A stretch of DNA of 64,000 bases from Rhodococcus jostii RHA1. Its GTDB lineage: Bacteria; Actinomycetota; Actinomycetes; Mycobacteriales; Mycobacteriaceae. Under the pieces are notes generated by a model. The model made no database searches. It was not told where the DNA came from and saw only the letters and a list, made by a program, of their open reading frames with translations. The translations under genes and the position numbers were made by a program. Where the stretch lies: contig NC_008268.1 of assembly GCF_000014565.1 (NCBI RefSeq), positions 3,906,001 to 3,970,000 on the forward strand, written 5' to 3'. Shown in pieces: positions 19,521 to 27,388 of the stretch. Each line of letters opens with the position of its first letter. The first letter of the stretch is position 1.

Positions 19521-20964
19521 TCCAAGCGGCTTCCTGAAGCACACGTCACGCGAACTTCCGGTTCGCCGGCCGGTGCCGTTGCGCCTGCTCGACTGGAACG
19601 AGGTCTACGAGGAGTTCTCGCCGGACACCCTGAAGACTCAGGCCAGCCGGTGCATGGACTGCGGTATCCCGTTCTGCCACAACGGGTGTCCGCTGGGGAA
19701 CCTGATTCCCGAGTGGAACGACCTGGTGTACCGGGACCGGTGGCACGACGGCATCGAGCGTCTGCACGCGACCAACAACTTCCCGGAGTTCACCGGGCGG
19801 CTGTGCCCCGCACCCTGTGAGGCGTCGTGCGTCCTGGGCATCAACCAGGACCCCGTCACCATCAAGCAGGTCGAGGTCGAGCTCATCGACCGCGCCTTCG
19901 ACGAGGGCTGGGTCAAGCCGGTGCACCCGACGCGGTCGACGGGCAAGAAGGTCGCCGTCGTCGGTTCCGGTCCCGCGGGTCTCGCTGCAGCGCAGCAGCT
20001 GACGCGCGCCGGGCACATGGTCACCGTGTTCGAGCGGGCCGACCGCATCGGCGGGCTCCTGCGGTACGGCATCCCCGAGTTCAAGATGGAGAAGCGGCAC
20101 ATCGACCGCCGTCTCGACCAGATGAACTCCGAGGGCACCGTCTTCAAGACGGGTGTCAACGTGGGCGTCGACATCACCGCGGACGCACTGCGCGAGCAGT
20201 TCGACGCCGTGGTCCTGGCCGGCGGTGCCACCGAGGCCCGCGACCTGCCGATCCCCGGCCGCGAGCTGGACGGCATCCACCAGGCGATGGAGTTCCTGCC
20301 GATCGCCAACCGCGTGCAGCTCGGCGACCTGGAGAAGCCCACCATCACCGCGGAAGGCAAGAAGGTCGTCATCATCGGCGGCGGCGACACCGGCGCGGAC
20401 TGCCTAGGCACCTCGCACCGTCAGGGTGCCGAGAGCGTTCACCAGTTCGAGATCATGCCGAGACCGCCCGAGACCCGCGCCGAGCACACCCCGTGGCCGA
20501 CGTACCCGCTGATGTATCGGGTCGCGTCCGCGCACGAGGAGGGCGGCGAACGCCTCTTCTCCGTGAACACGGAACGGTTCGTCGGTGTCGACGGCAAGGT
20601 GACCGCGCTGAAGGCCCACGAGGTCGAGATGAAGTCGGGTCGCTTCGAGAAGGTGGAGGGTTCGGACTTCGAGCTCGAGGCCGACCTCGTGCTGCTGGCG
20701 ATGGGCTTCGTCGGACCCGAGAAGCCGGGCCTGCTCACCGATCTCGGCGTCGACCTCAACGAGCGCGGCAACGTCGCCCGCTCCGCGAAGTGGGCCACCA
20801 ACGTCGACGGCGTCTTCGTGGCCGGCGACATGGGACGTGGTCAGTCGCTGATCGTGTGGGCCATCGCCGAGGGTCGCTCCGCGGCCGCCGCGGTCGATGC
20901 GTACCTCGAGGGCGAGTCGGCGCTGCCGTCTCCGATCGAGACCACCACCGCCCCGCAGCGGTAG
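19513..20964 (+). CDS. gltD: Glutamate synthase small (beta) subunit
   Basis: Transfers electrons from NADPH through FAD and 4Fe-4S clusters to GltB. The 483-residue protein has the N-terminal cluster cysteines ([29 protein letters not shown]), the FAD fingerprint [10 protein letters not shown] (about residue 155), the NADPH fingerprint [10 protein letters not shown] (about 290) and the C-terminal FAD-contact region [12 protein letters not shown]. It is translationally coupled to gltB and followed by a strong hairpin. Confidence 0.98.
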   Translation: MGDPSGFLKHTSRELPVRRPVPLRLLDWNEVYEEFSPDTLKTQASRCMDCGIPFCHNGCPLGNLIPEWNDLVYRDRWHDGIERLHATNNFPEFTGRLCPAPCEASCVLGINQDPVTIKQVEVELIDRAFDEGWVKPVHPTRSTGKKVAVVGSGPAGLAAAQQLTRAGHMVTVFERADRIGGLLRYGIPEFKMEKRHIDRRLDQMNSEGTVFKTGVNVGVDITADALREQFDAVVLAGGATEARDLPIPGRELDGIHQAMEFLPIANRVQLGDLEKPTITAEGKKVVIIGGGDTGADCLGTSHRQGAESVHQFEIMPRPPETRAEHTPWPTYPLMYRVASAHEEGGERLFSVNTERFVGVDGKVTALKAHEVEMKSGRFEKVEGSDFELEADLVLLAMGFVGPEKPGLLTDLGVDLNERGNVARSAKWATNVDGVFVAGDMGRGQSLIVWAIAEGRSAAAAVDAYLEGESALPSPIETTTAPQR

Positions 20965-20986
20965 CTGTAACTGCTCGTACAATCCG

Positions 20987-21014
20987 CACCCCGGTAGGTT
21001 TTCCTACCGGGGTG
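20987..21014 (+). terminator. Intrinsic terminator of gltBD
   Basis: A perfect 12-bp stem CACCCCGGTAGG/CCTACCGGGGTG with a TTTT loop sits 22 bases after the gltD stop and is followed by TCGGTTTAT. It is a strong hairpin ending the gltBD transcript. Confidence 0.92.
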
Positions 21015-21043
21015 TCGGTTTATCGTGCGGGGGTCACGTTCGG

Positions 21044-21064
21044 TCGGTAACGTTCATTTACCGA
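21044..21064. promoter_or_regulatory. Inverted repeat upstream of cutinase gene
   Basis: TCGGTAA-N7-TTACCGA forms a 21-bp inverted repeat 75 bases before the cutinase start. The size fits a regulator-binding site. No linked regulator gene points to which protein would bind it. Confidence 0.45.
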
Positions 21065-21139
21065 TCGTGCATCTTTAGGTCACGTCGCCCTGGCAGCATC
21101 CCGTCTGCAGGACGGCGAAGGGGAGAACAGGTTGAGGCC

Positions 21140-22060
21140 ATGGCAATGAAACGGGTTATTGCATTTCTGACCGCAGTGGCTGCTGCGGCAGCCATCCCGG
21201 TGGTATCGGGTGTGGTGGGCACGAGCGCAGTAGCGAACGCGGACCCCTGCCCGAGTCTGTACGTGGTCGCGATTCCTGGGACGTGGGAAACGTCCACCAA
21301 GGACAATGTCAGGCCGACGCCGGGTCTGTTGTCCGCGGTGACGAACGGTCTGCCGTCGTCGATCCGCACCGACTACGTCACGTACGCCGCCACGGCCTTC
21401 CCGTGGGAGTCCGAGGTGTACGGGCGCTCGAAGGCGCAGGCGGTCAGCAATGCCAAGGGCATGCTGTCGTCGATGTCGCAGCAGTGCCCCGACACCAAGC
21501 TGTCGATCATCGGTTACAGCCAGGGCGCCGACGCCGCAGGTGATCTCGCTGCGGAGATCGGCACCGGCCTCGGTGTCGTCCCCGCCGACAAGATCGCGGC
21601 CGTCGGACTCGTCTCCGATCCGCGGCGGTCGCCGACCGACGCCCTCGTCGGACCTCCCGTCGCCGGCAGCGGCGCCGGTGGTCCCCGCATCGGCGGGTTC
21701 GGCTGGGTCAGCCAGAACACTCGGACCTTCTGCGCGTACGGCGACCTGTACTGCTCCACGCCGAAGGAAGACTTCGTGACCAGGCTCGCCGGATTCCTCG
21801 CGCAGACGTCGGATCCGACGCCGACGCTGTTCGGCCGCTACCAGCAGGAAGCGCTCGCGATCTGGAACGACATCCTCGCTGTCGGCGGTGTGCCGGCCCT
21901 GATGGCTCAGCTGGACGAGCAGTCCAACGAGAGGCGCATCGACGAGTTGGAGCAGTTCTACAAGTCGCAGGCTCACCAGGACTACACCCGCTACGCCGTC
22001 GACGGATCGGGCACGCCCGCCACGGCGTGGCTGAGGAACTGGTTGCGCGACATCGCGTGA
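21140..22060 (+). CDS. Secreted cutinase-family serine esterase
   Basis: A 306-residue exported esterase. A signal peptide (residues 1-33, ending AVANA) precedes the cutinase fold. The nucleophile is in GYSQGADAAGD, and the conserved cysteine regions (PCPSLYVV, SQQCPDTK, FCAYGDLYCST) and a late histidine (AHQDY) would supply disulfides and the remaining triad residues. Related mycobacterial proteins hydrolyse lipids or polyesters. Two ATG codons (21140 and 21146) are possible; the first follows GGTTGAGG. The frame is open upstream through the gltD terminator but is not coding there. The C-terminal extension of about 80 residues is longer than in minimal cutinases. Confidence 0.9.
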   Translation: MAMKRVIAFLTAVAAAAAIPVVSGVVGTSAVANADPCPSLYVVAIPGTWETSTKDNVRPTPGLLSAVTNGLPSSIRTDYVTYAATAFPWESEVYGRSKAQAVSNAKGMLSSMSQQCPDTKLSIIGYSQGADAAGDLAAEIGTGLGVVPADKIAAVGLVSDPRRSPTDALVGPPVAGSGAGGPRIGGFGWVSQNTRTFCAYGDLYCSTPKEDFVTRLAGFLAQTSDPTPTLFGRYQQEALAIWNDILAVGGVPALMAQLDEQSNERRIDELEQFYKSQAHQDYTRYAVDGSGTPATAWLRNWLRDIA

Positions 22061-22082
22061 GTTCGGCCGACGGCGGCAGGGG

Positions 22083-22532
22083 ATGATGTCCGACGTGACT
22101 GACACCTCTGCCGCCGTCGTCGGCTACGACGCCTTCGTGACCGTCCGGTGGTCCGACATGGACGCCTTCCAGCACATCAACCATGCGCGGATGGTGACGT
22201 TGCTCGAGGAGGCCCGGATCGACTGGCTGCTCAGCGAGGGCAGTGAGAACTCGTCGCTCATCACGAGCGCATTCATCGCCGACATCCACGTGAAGTACCG
22301 GGGACAGTTGCGGCACTCCGACAGTCCCCTGCGGATCACGATGTGGATCGCGAAACACCGGGCGGTCGACTTCACCATCGGTTACGAGGTGCGGGGTGCG
22401 CGTACTCCGATCACCGACCCGCCTGCCGTCACCGCCACCACTCAGATGGCCGTCGCGGATGTCGATGCCCAGCGGCTACGCCGCATCACCGCCACCGAGC
22501 GCGAGTACCTGACCCGCTGGTCCCGCACGTGA
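22083..22532 (+). CDS. Acyl-CoA thioesterase, hotdog fold (4HBT type)
   Basis: A 149-residue hotdog-fold thioesterase. The active-site motif RWSDMDAFQHINHARM contains the Asp and the hinge typical of 4-hydroxybenzoyl-CoA thioesterase relatives. It hydrolyses an acyl-CoA of unknown chain. It starts 22 bases after the cutinase gene, so the two are probably co-transcribed, and it ends inside a long hairpin shared with a convergent TetR gene. Confidence 0.9.
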   Translation: MMSDVTDTSAAVVGYDAFVTVRWSDMDAFQHINHARMVTLLEEARIDWLLSEGSENSSLITSAFIADIHVKYRGQLRHSDSPLRITMWIAKHRAVDFTIGYEVRGARTPITDPPAVTATTQMAVADVDAQRLRRITATEREYLTRWSRT

Positions 22533-22573
22533 GTGCGAAAGTGTGTTCCGGCACGCTTTCCCACTCACGTGCG
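22524..22573. terminator. Bidirectional terminator between thioesterase and TetR genes
   Basis: CGCACGTGAGTG (22524-22535) pairs perfectly with CACTCACGTGCG (22562-22573). The inner part GAAAGTGTG/CACGCTTTC adds about eight pairs with one G-T pair. The stop codons of both convergent genes lie inside the arms, so the element serves both directions and constrains both C-termini. Confidence 0.88.
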
Positions 22574-23230
22574 GAGGTCGTCGGGGGCCGGTAGGGGACT
22601 GTCCGGGTCGAGGACCGCGCCGCGGCTGCGCATCGTGGTGTCGACCAGCGCCCACGCCCACGCGGCCAGCTGTTCGGTCAACGCGCCGACGTCGGTGCTG
22701 CCCGGGCGGTCGATCCACTCGGCGGACACCGACTCGACCATCCCGATCAGCGCATTGGCCAGTGGTGTCGCGGTGGCGGCGGCGCCGAGGGCGTCCAGGT
22801 AGGGGTGGAGCATGTCGGAGACCGCGGTGCTGATGGCCCGCCGCACCTCTCCGGCCGCGGGGGAGAACGACGTCAGGTAGCGGTACAGGTTGGCGTGTTC
22901 GGTGACCCAGTCGAGGTGGGTGCGGGCGGCGCGGGTGAGGATGGCGCGCGGTGCGCCGTCGACGGTGATCACGGGCGCGTATTCGAGGAGCATCATCGCC
23001 GCGACCCGCCGGGCGACGGCGTTCTTGAGGTCGGTGCTGTCGTCGAAGTGCCGGTAGATGCGGGTTCGCGCGACCTCGGCGTACACGGCCATCGTTGCGA
23101 CCGACACGTCGGGGCCTTCTTCGTCGATGGCGACGAGTGCTCGTTCGACGAACTCCGAGCGCCGCTTCTCGCGTTGGCCGCGCCACCGGGCAGCGCGCCC
23201 GTCACCGGCGTCTTGCTGGGGTTTCGTCAT
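22565..23230 (-). CDS. TetR-family transcriptional regulator
   Basis: A 221-residue regulator. The HTH lies at about residues 20-66 (VERALVAIDEEGPDVSVATMAVYAEVARTRIYRHF is its pattern in part). The C-terminal domain ends in helices with AWAWALVDTTMRS. I chose the ATG at 23230 (MTKPQQD); the frame is open 25 codons further. It is divergent from the SRPBCC-SDR pair, with a perfect palindrome (23288-23303) in the gap as its likely operator. Confidence 0.88.
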   Translation of the reverse strand: MTKPQQDAGDGRAARWRGQREKRRSEFVERALVAIDEEGPDVSVATMAVYAEVARTRIYRHFDDSTDLKNAVARRVAAMMLLEYAPVITVDGAPRAILTRAARTHLDWVTEHANLYRYLTSFSPAAGEVRRAISTAVSDMLHPYLDALGAAATATPLANALIGMVESVSAEWIDRPGSTDVGALTEQLAAWAWALVDTTMRSRGAVLDPDSPLPAPDDLRT

Positions 23231-23287
23231 CGAATCGAATCGTAGTCTTCCCTGTCGCTGCGTTTCCGTATACCGTCGGCAGTATGC

Positions 23288-23303
23288 GGTACATAGATGT
23301 ACC
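23288..23303. promoter_or_regulatory. Palindrome GGTACAT-AG-ATGTACC, probable TetR operator
   Basis: A perfect 7-bp arm palindrome with a 2-base centre lies 58 bp upstream of the TetR gene and just before the SRPBCC gene. A TATGCGGTA stretch overlaps it. Size and place fit the operator of the divergent TetR gene. It covers the codons just after an in-frame ATG at 23284, which argues for a later SRPBCC start. Confidence 0.7.
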
Positions 23304-23346
23304 ACACACTCTTCGCCTCGGACGTCGACACGTTGGGATATCCGTC

Positions 23347-23790
23347 TTGTCCATTCAGCTCTGCCTGTCCGGCCCCCGCAGCCCCGGGCGTTCGCCGATC
23401 GGCTTACGCAGCACCACGGTCATCGTCGTTCCGCCCGCGATGGCGTTCGAGTACCTCGGTGATCCGGACACCGTGGCCGGTGCGATCTCGCTGCCGTCCC
23501 GCGCCCGGGTGGTCGCGTCGGATCCGGGCCGCCGGCTCGTCGTCGAGGCCGATCACGGCGTGCACGGATCGGTCTGGACCTTCGACGCGCTCAGCCCGGA
23601 CGAAACGGCGCTCACCGTCGACTTCCGCTACCACCGTCCCGGCAGACCGGCCGGACAACTGCTCGGCGGTGTGGCCGCACCGGTGGTGTGGCAGGCGCTG
23701 CGACGCGCACAGGTGACGTTGAAGCACCGGATCGAAACCCTCTACCACGAGCCCGCCGACCCGGCCGGTGTCGATCGAAGGAGAGCATGA
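23347..23790 (+). CDS. SRPBCC-family protein
   Basis: About 147 residues with the SRPBCC fold: STTVIVVPPAMAFEYLGDPDTVAGAI near the N-terminus and a C-terminal helix (QALRRAQVTLKHRIETLY). It probably binds a hydrophobic ligand. The start is uncertain: TTG at 23347 is used here because the operator-like palindrome covers 23288-23303, but an ATG at 23284 in the same frame would add 21 residues. Its stop is one base before the SDR start, so the two form an operon. Confidence 0.7.
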   Translation: MSIQLCLSGPRSPGRSPIGLRSTTVIVVPPAMAFEYLGDPDTVAGAISLPSRARVVASDPGRRLVVEADHGVHGSVWTFDALSPDETALTVDFRYHRPGRPAGQLLGGVAAPVVWQALRRAQVTLKHRIETLYHEPADPAGVDRRRA

Positions 23791-23791
23791 C

Positions 23792-24632
23792 GTGGCATTC
23801 TCGGCAGCGGGCAAGACGGTCCTGATCACCGGGGCGGCAATGGGGATGGGACGTCTCTTCGCCCGCCTCGCCGCCGCCGACCACGCGGGCACGGTGGTGT
23901 TGTGGGACATCGACGCCGACGCGCTCGAATCCACGGCGCAGGAAGTGCGCGAATCGGGGTGCACCGTCAGCGCACACGTCGTCGACGTCGCCGACCTCGA
24001 TTCCGTCCGCACGGCGGCCGCCGAGGTGCGGGTTGCGTTCGGTCGTCCCGCACGTGCTCGTCAACAACGCCGGTGTGGTGCGCGGCAAGTACTTCTGGGA
24101 TCACGACCACGAGTCGGACACGAAATTCGTGATGGACGTCAACACACTCGCGCCGATGTACGTGACCAACGAGTTCCTGCCCGCCATGATCGAGGACCGC
24201 GGCCGGGACTGCCGCATCGTGAACATCGCCTCGGCCGCGGGGACCGTGGCGACACCGAGGATGGCCGTCTATGTGGCGTCGAAGTGGGCTGTCCTGGGCT
24301 GGAGCGATTCGCTGCGACTCGAACTGGTCCAGGCCGGTCACGGGCACGTCAAGGTCACCACCGTGTGCCCGAGCTACATCTCCACCGGCATGTTCGACGG
24401 TGTGAAGAATCCCCTGTTCGCCCCGATCCTCAGCCCGGAGGACGTCACGGCCCGGTCCTGGCGGGCGATGAAACAGGGGAAGCCGCTGCTGATGCTGCCG
24501 CGGTCGCTGTATCTGTCGCGGGTGGCGAAAGCCGTCCTGCCCGTACGTGCCTGGGACCGTCTGGCCGACCGGCTCGGTGTGTGCCACAGCATGGACGCCT
24601 ACACCGGCCGGGTGCAGGCCCCCACCCCCTGA
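23792..24632 (+). pseudogene. Short-chain dehydrogenase interrupted by a frameshift
   Basis: A classical SDR split over two frames. The first part from GTG 23792 (ribosome-binding site AAGGAGAG) encodes the NAD(P) fingerprint TGAAMGMG and a DVAD segment, up to about 24040. From about 24042 the protein continues one frame on with VPHVLVNNAGVV, the YVASK catalytic pair and a normal C-terminus (CPSYISTGMFDG). One extra base in GGTCGTC (24041-24047) explains the break: removing it gives FGVPHVLVNN. All motifs are otherwise intact, so this is either a very recent mutation or a sequencing error. Confidence 0.85.
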
Positions 24633-24641
24633 CGGTTCGGA

Positions 24642-25550
24642 TCAGCCGAGGTCGAAGCGGGCGCCGAGCCGCATGCTGCCCGGGGCCAGGCGGCTAATCG
24701 CCCGCCCGAACTTGGCCTCGGGCGTGACGGGGACGACGGCCCTGTTGTGCTTGACGGCCCTCACGATCTGCGTCGCCACCCGGTCAGGGGTGAAACCGCG
24801 TCTGCGGTAGAGCTTGTCGGCCCGGTCCCGCATCTTCGCCTGGTCCTCCGGTGTGGCTCCGGCGAAGTCGGTGGCCTTGACGATGTTGGTGTGGACAAGT
24901 CCGGGACAGATGGCGCTGACGCCGATGCCGTGATTCACCAATTCCGCACGGAGACAGTCCGACAGCATGAACACCGCGGCCTTGCTCGTCGCGTACGCGG
25001 TGAGCCGCTTCTGCGGCGTGAAGGCCGCGGCGGACGACAGGTTGACGATGTGCCCACCGGTTCCGCGGTCGATCATCTGCTGGGAGAACGCGCGAGAGCC
25101 GTAGACGACACCCCAGAAATTCACGTCCATCACCCGCTCGAAATCCTTCTGCGGGGTCTTCGTGAACGTGCCCGAGTATCCGATCCCGGCGTTGTTGACC
25201 ACGATGTCGGGGGTGCCGTGCTCGGCCTGCACCTGCTCCGCGAAGCGCTGCACCTCGTCCTCCACCGCGACGTCCACCTGATAGGCGTGGGAGCCGCCAC
25301 CGAAGATGGCCACCGCACCACCGCCCTTCATCTGGGCGGAGTTGATGAGATCGGAGGTCTGCTGCGCGGATTCGAGATCGCGGTCGGCGACCACCACGAC
25401 GGCACCCTCGGACGCGAACGCCAGCGCCGTCTCGCGGCCGATCCCGCTGCCACCGCCGGTGATCACGACGAGGGTGCCGTCGAGGTCCCGCAGGCGGTGA
25501 TGCTTCCGCGAACCGCTGCGCCAGCCCCTGACTTCGCCGAGAAGATTCAT
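24642..25550 (-). CDS. Short-chain dehydrogenase/reductase
   Basis: A 302-residue SDR. It has the coenzyme fingerprint TGGGSGIG (about residues 32-39), NNAG (about 119-122), the catalytic Ser in NLSSAAAF and the Tyr/Lys pair in YATSK. It resembles the SDRs often found near alpha/beta hydrolase or flavin monooxygenase genes. It converges with the frameshifted SDR (9-bp gap) and is divergent, by 31 bp, from the GGCT-like gene, so the two share a very short promoter region. Confidence 0.93.
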   Translation of the reverse strand: MNLLGEVRGWRSGSRKHHRLRDLDGTLVVITGGGSGIGRETALAFASEGAVVVVADRDLESAQQTSDLINSAQMKGGGAVAIFGGGSHAYQVDVAVEDEVQRFAEQVQAEHGTPDIVVNNAGIGYSGTFTKTPQKDFERVMDVNFWGVVYGSRAFSQQMIDRGTGGHIVNLSSAAAFTPQKRLTAYATSKAAVFMLSDCLRAELVNHGIGVSAICPGLVHTNIVKATDFAGATPEDQAKMRDRADKLYRRRGFTPDRVATQIVRAVKHNRAVVPVTPEAKFGRAISRLAPGSMRLGARFDLG

Positions 25551-25581
25551 GTGACCATCTTGTCCGAGTACGGTCGTTTGT

Positions 25582-26079
25582 GTGCTGATCTGGTACGTCA
25601 GCTATGGATCGAACATGGCGACGACGCGTCTGACCTGCTACCTGCGTGGTGGTTGCCCGGCCGGGGGCAATCTCGTGCACGCGGGTGCCCGCGACGGGAG
25701 CGCCCCGCGCGAGTCGATACCGGTGGTGATACCCGGCTCGGTGTTCTTCGCGGGAGAGTCGCGGATCTGGGGCGGCGGCCGCGCGTTCTACGACCCCGAC
25801 GCGCCCGGCTCCGTCGCGGCCCGCGCATTCCTGGTGACACAGGAACAGTTCGAGGACATCCACGCGCAGGAACCCGCCTGCTACGACCGTCTCGTCACTC
25901 TCGGCTCCCGCAACGGTGTCCCCATGTGCACGTTCACCACCCGGGCCCGCGGTGACGTCGTCGCCCGGAACGCGCCGGCGCCCGCCTATCTCGCGACCAT
26001 CGCGGACGGTCTCCGTGAAGCGCACGGCTGGGACGAACCGAAGGTCGCCGATTATTTGACGCGACTTCGGGTTTCCTAG
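25582..26079 (+). CDS. Gamma-glutamylcyclotransferase-like protein (often mislabelled histone deacetylase)
   Basis: A 165-residue protein beginning IWYVSYGSNM, the hallmark of the GGCT fold, where YGSNM binds the substrate's glutamyl part. The RLTCYLRGGCPAGG and GGRAFYDPDAPG segments belong to an actinobacterial group commonly annotated as histone deacetylase without support. The reaction is not known. The start is GTG at 25582. Confidence 0.75.
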   Translation: MLIWYVSYGSNMATTRLTCYLRGGCPAGGNLVHAGARDGSAPRESIPVVIPGSVFFAGESRIWGGGRAFYDPDAPGSVAARAFLVTQEQFEDIHAQEPACYDRLVTLGSRNGVPMCTFTTRARGDVVARNAPAPAYLATIADGLREAHGWDEPKVADYLTRLRVS

Positions 26080-26140
26080 CCGACCCAACTGTGCTTACGT
26101 GAGACGGGCCACACGAGGTGGCGTTCACGAAAGGGAGTCG

Positions 26141-26434
26141 ATGTCCGATCTGCATGTCGTAGCGACCATTCCTGCCAAGCCCGGTTCCGAGGACACCGTC
26201 CGCGGCGGACTGTCCGCGCTGGCCGCGGAGAGCCGCAAGGAAGAGGGCTGCATCTCGTACGAGGTGTTCGAATCAGCCGCGGTCGCGGGAACCTTCGTCA
26301 CCGTCGAGGTGTGGACCGGTCAGGAGGCGGTCGACGCGCACATGAAGTCGCCGCACTTCCAGGCCGCGCTCGGGACGTTCGGTGAGCACCTCGCCGGGGC
26401 ACCGGCGATCCACCCGCTGAAGCCGGTTTCCTAG
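26141..26434 (+). CDS. Antibiotic biosynthesis monooxygenase (ABM) domain protein
   Basis: A 97-residue dimeric alpha-beta barrel protein: HVVATIPAKPGSEDTVRGGL, KEEGCISYEVFES and FVTVEVWTGQEAVDAHMKSPHF are the family pattern. Such proteins are small cofactor-free oxygenases or quinol monooxygenases. The ATG at 26141 follows AAGGGAG. It is 11 bases before the dienelactone hydrolase gene, so they are probably co-transcribed. Confidence 0.9.
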   Translation: MSDLHVVATIPAKPGSEDTVRGGLSALAAESRKEEGCISYEVFESAAVAGTFVTVEVWTGQEAVDAHMKSPHFQAALGTFGEHLAGAPAIHPLKPVS

Positions 26435-26445
26435 AGTCGTAATTC

Positions 26446-27141
26446 GTGACCACACCACTCACCAGCATCACCCCCGAAGGTCCCGTCCGCGGCGGTGTAG
26501 TCGTGATCCAGGAGGCGTTCGGCGTCACCGGGCACATCGTCGACGTCTGCCGTCGTTTCGCCGACGCCGGATACCACGCGGTCGCGCCGCACCTGTTCCA
26601 CCGGAGCGGCGATCCGGTGCTGGAGTACGACGACATGACGTCGGCGATGTCGTTGATCGGTGAGCTCACCGCTGCGCACATCGACGAGGACGTCGACGGG
26701 GCCGTCGCGGCTCTGTCGGCGGCCTCGATCGACCCGCGGAACACCGCGATCGTCGGATTCTGCATGGGCGGAACGGTCGCGTTCCACACGGCGGCGCGCC
26801 TCGAACTCGGGGCGGCGGTGAGTTTCTACGGCGGTGGCGTCGCGAAGGGACGATTCGGATATCCGTCGCAACTCGACGTCGCCGGGCAGCTCCGAACGCC
26901 GTGGCTCGGCCTGTTCGGCGACCGCGACAAGGGGATTCCGACCGAGGATGTCGAGGAGTTGCGTGACGCGGTCGCGCACGCCCCGGTGGACACCGAGATC
27001 GTCCGCTACGCCGAGGCCGAACACGGCTTCCACTGCGACGACCGTCCTGCCGTGTTCAACGAGGCGGCCGCCCGGGACGGTTGGGCTCGCACGCTGCAGT
27101 GGTTCGGCGCCCACGTCGACGTTGCCGCCGGAACCGACTGA
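26446..27141 (+). CDS. Dienelactone hydrolase-family protein
   Basis: A 231-residue alpha/beta hydrolase of the dienelactone hydrolase family. The Cys nucleophile lies in GFCMGG (about residues 105-110), the supporting Glu in VVIQEAFG, and the Asp and His in FGDRDKG and EHGFHCD. It opens lactones or other esters formed in aromatic ring degradation; the substrate here is unknown. The start is GTG at 26446. Confidence 0.9.
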   Translation: MTTPLTSITPEGPVRGGVVVIQEAFGVTGHIVDVCRRFADAGYHAVAPHLFHRSGDPVLEYDDMTSAMSLIGELTAAHIDEDVDGAVAALSAASIDPRNTAIVGFCMGGTVAFHTAARLELGAAVSFYGGGVAKGRFGYPSQLDVAGQLRTPWLGLFGDRDKGIPTEDVEELRDAVAHAPVDTEIVRYAEAEHGFHCDDRPAVFNEAAARDGWARTLQWFGAHVDVAAGTD

Positions 27142-27360
27142 CCGCGGCCGGATCACCGCGACCGGGCGGTCGTGTGTTTGTACGCCGGCGCTGCATCCGT
27201 ACACGACCGTGACAAGTCGCGGCGTGTTGCGGATACCGCCACGCGGGCCTGCGTTTCCGCAGCTTTCGGCGTCGATGCCGCGAACGGGGACCCGATGTGC
27301 GTCACGGGGGTACGGCAAAAAGCGCCTGACGTGCCGTCCGGTCTGCTTCATGCGCGAGAC

Positions 27361-27388
27361 CCGTGACCGAACCGTTATAGTCGGCGTC
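27361..27388 (+). promoter_or_regulatory. Promoter of first Hsp70-like gene, probably leaderless
   Basis: CCGTGACCGAACCGTTATAGTC (27361-27382) contains a good -10 hexamer TATAGT at 27376-27381, which ends 7 bases before the ATG. No Shine-Dalgarno sequence is present. 20 of 22 bases match the element before the second paralog (28897-28918), so the promoter was duplicated and conserved with the gene. Confidence 0.75.

Noticed and set aside
15738..19544. A 1268-residue open frame antisense to gltB
   Set aside because: It lacks any domain, is rich in Arg, His, Gly and Val as expected for the complement of a high-GC gene, and the sense strand is an unmistakable GltB.
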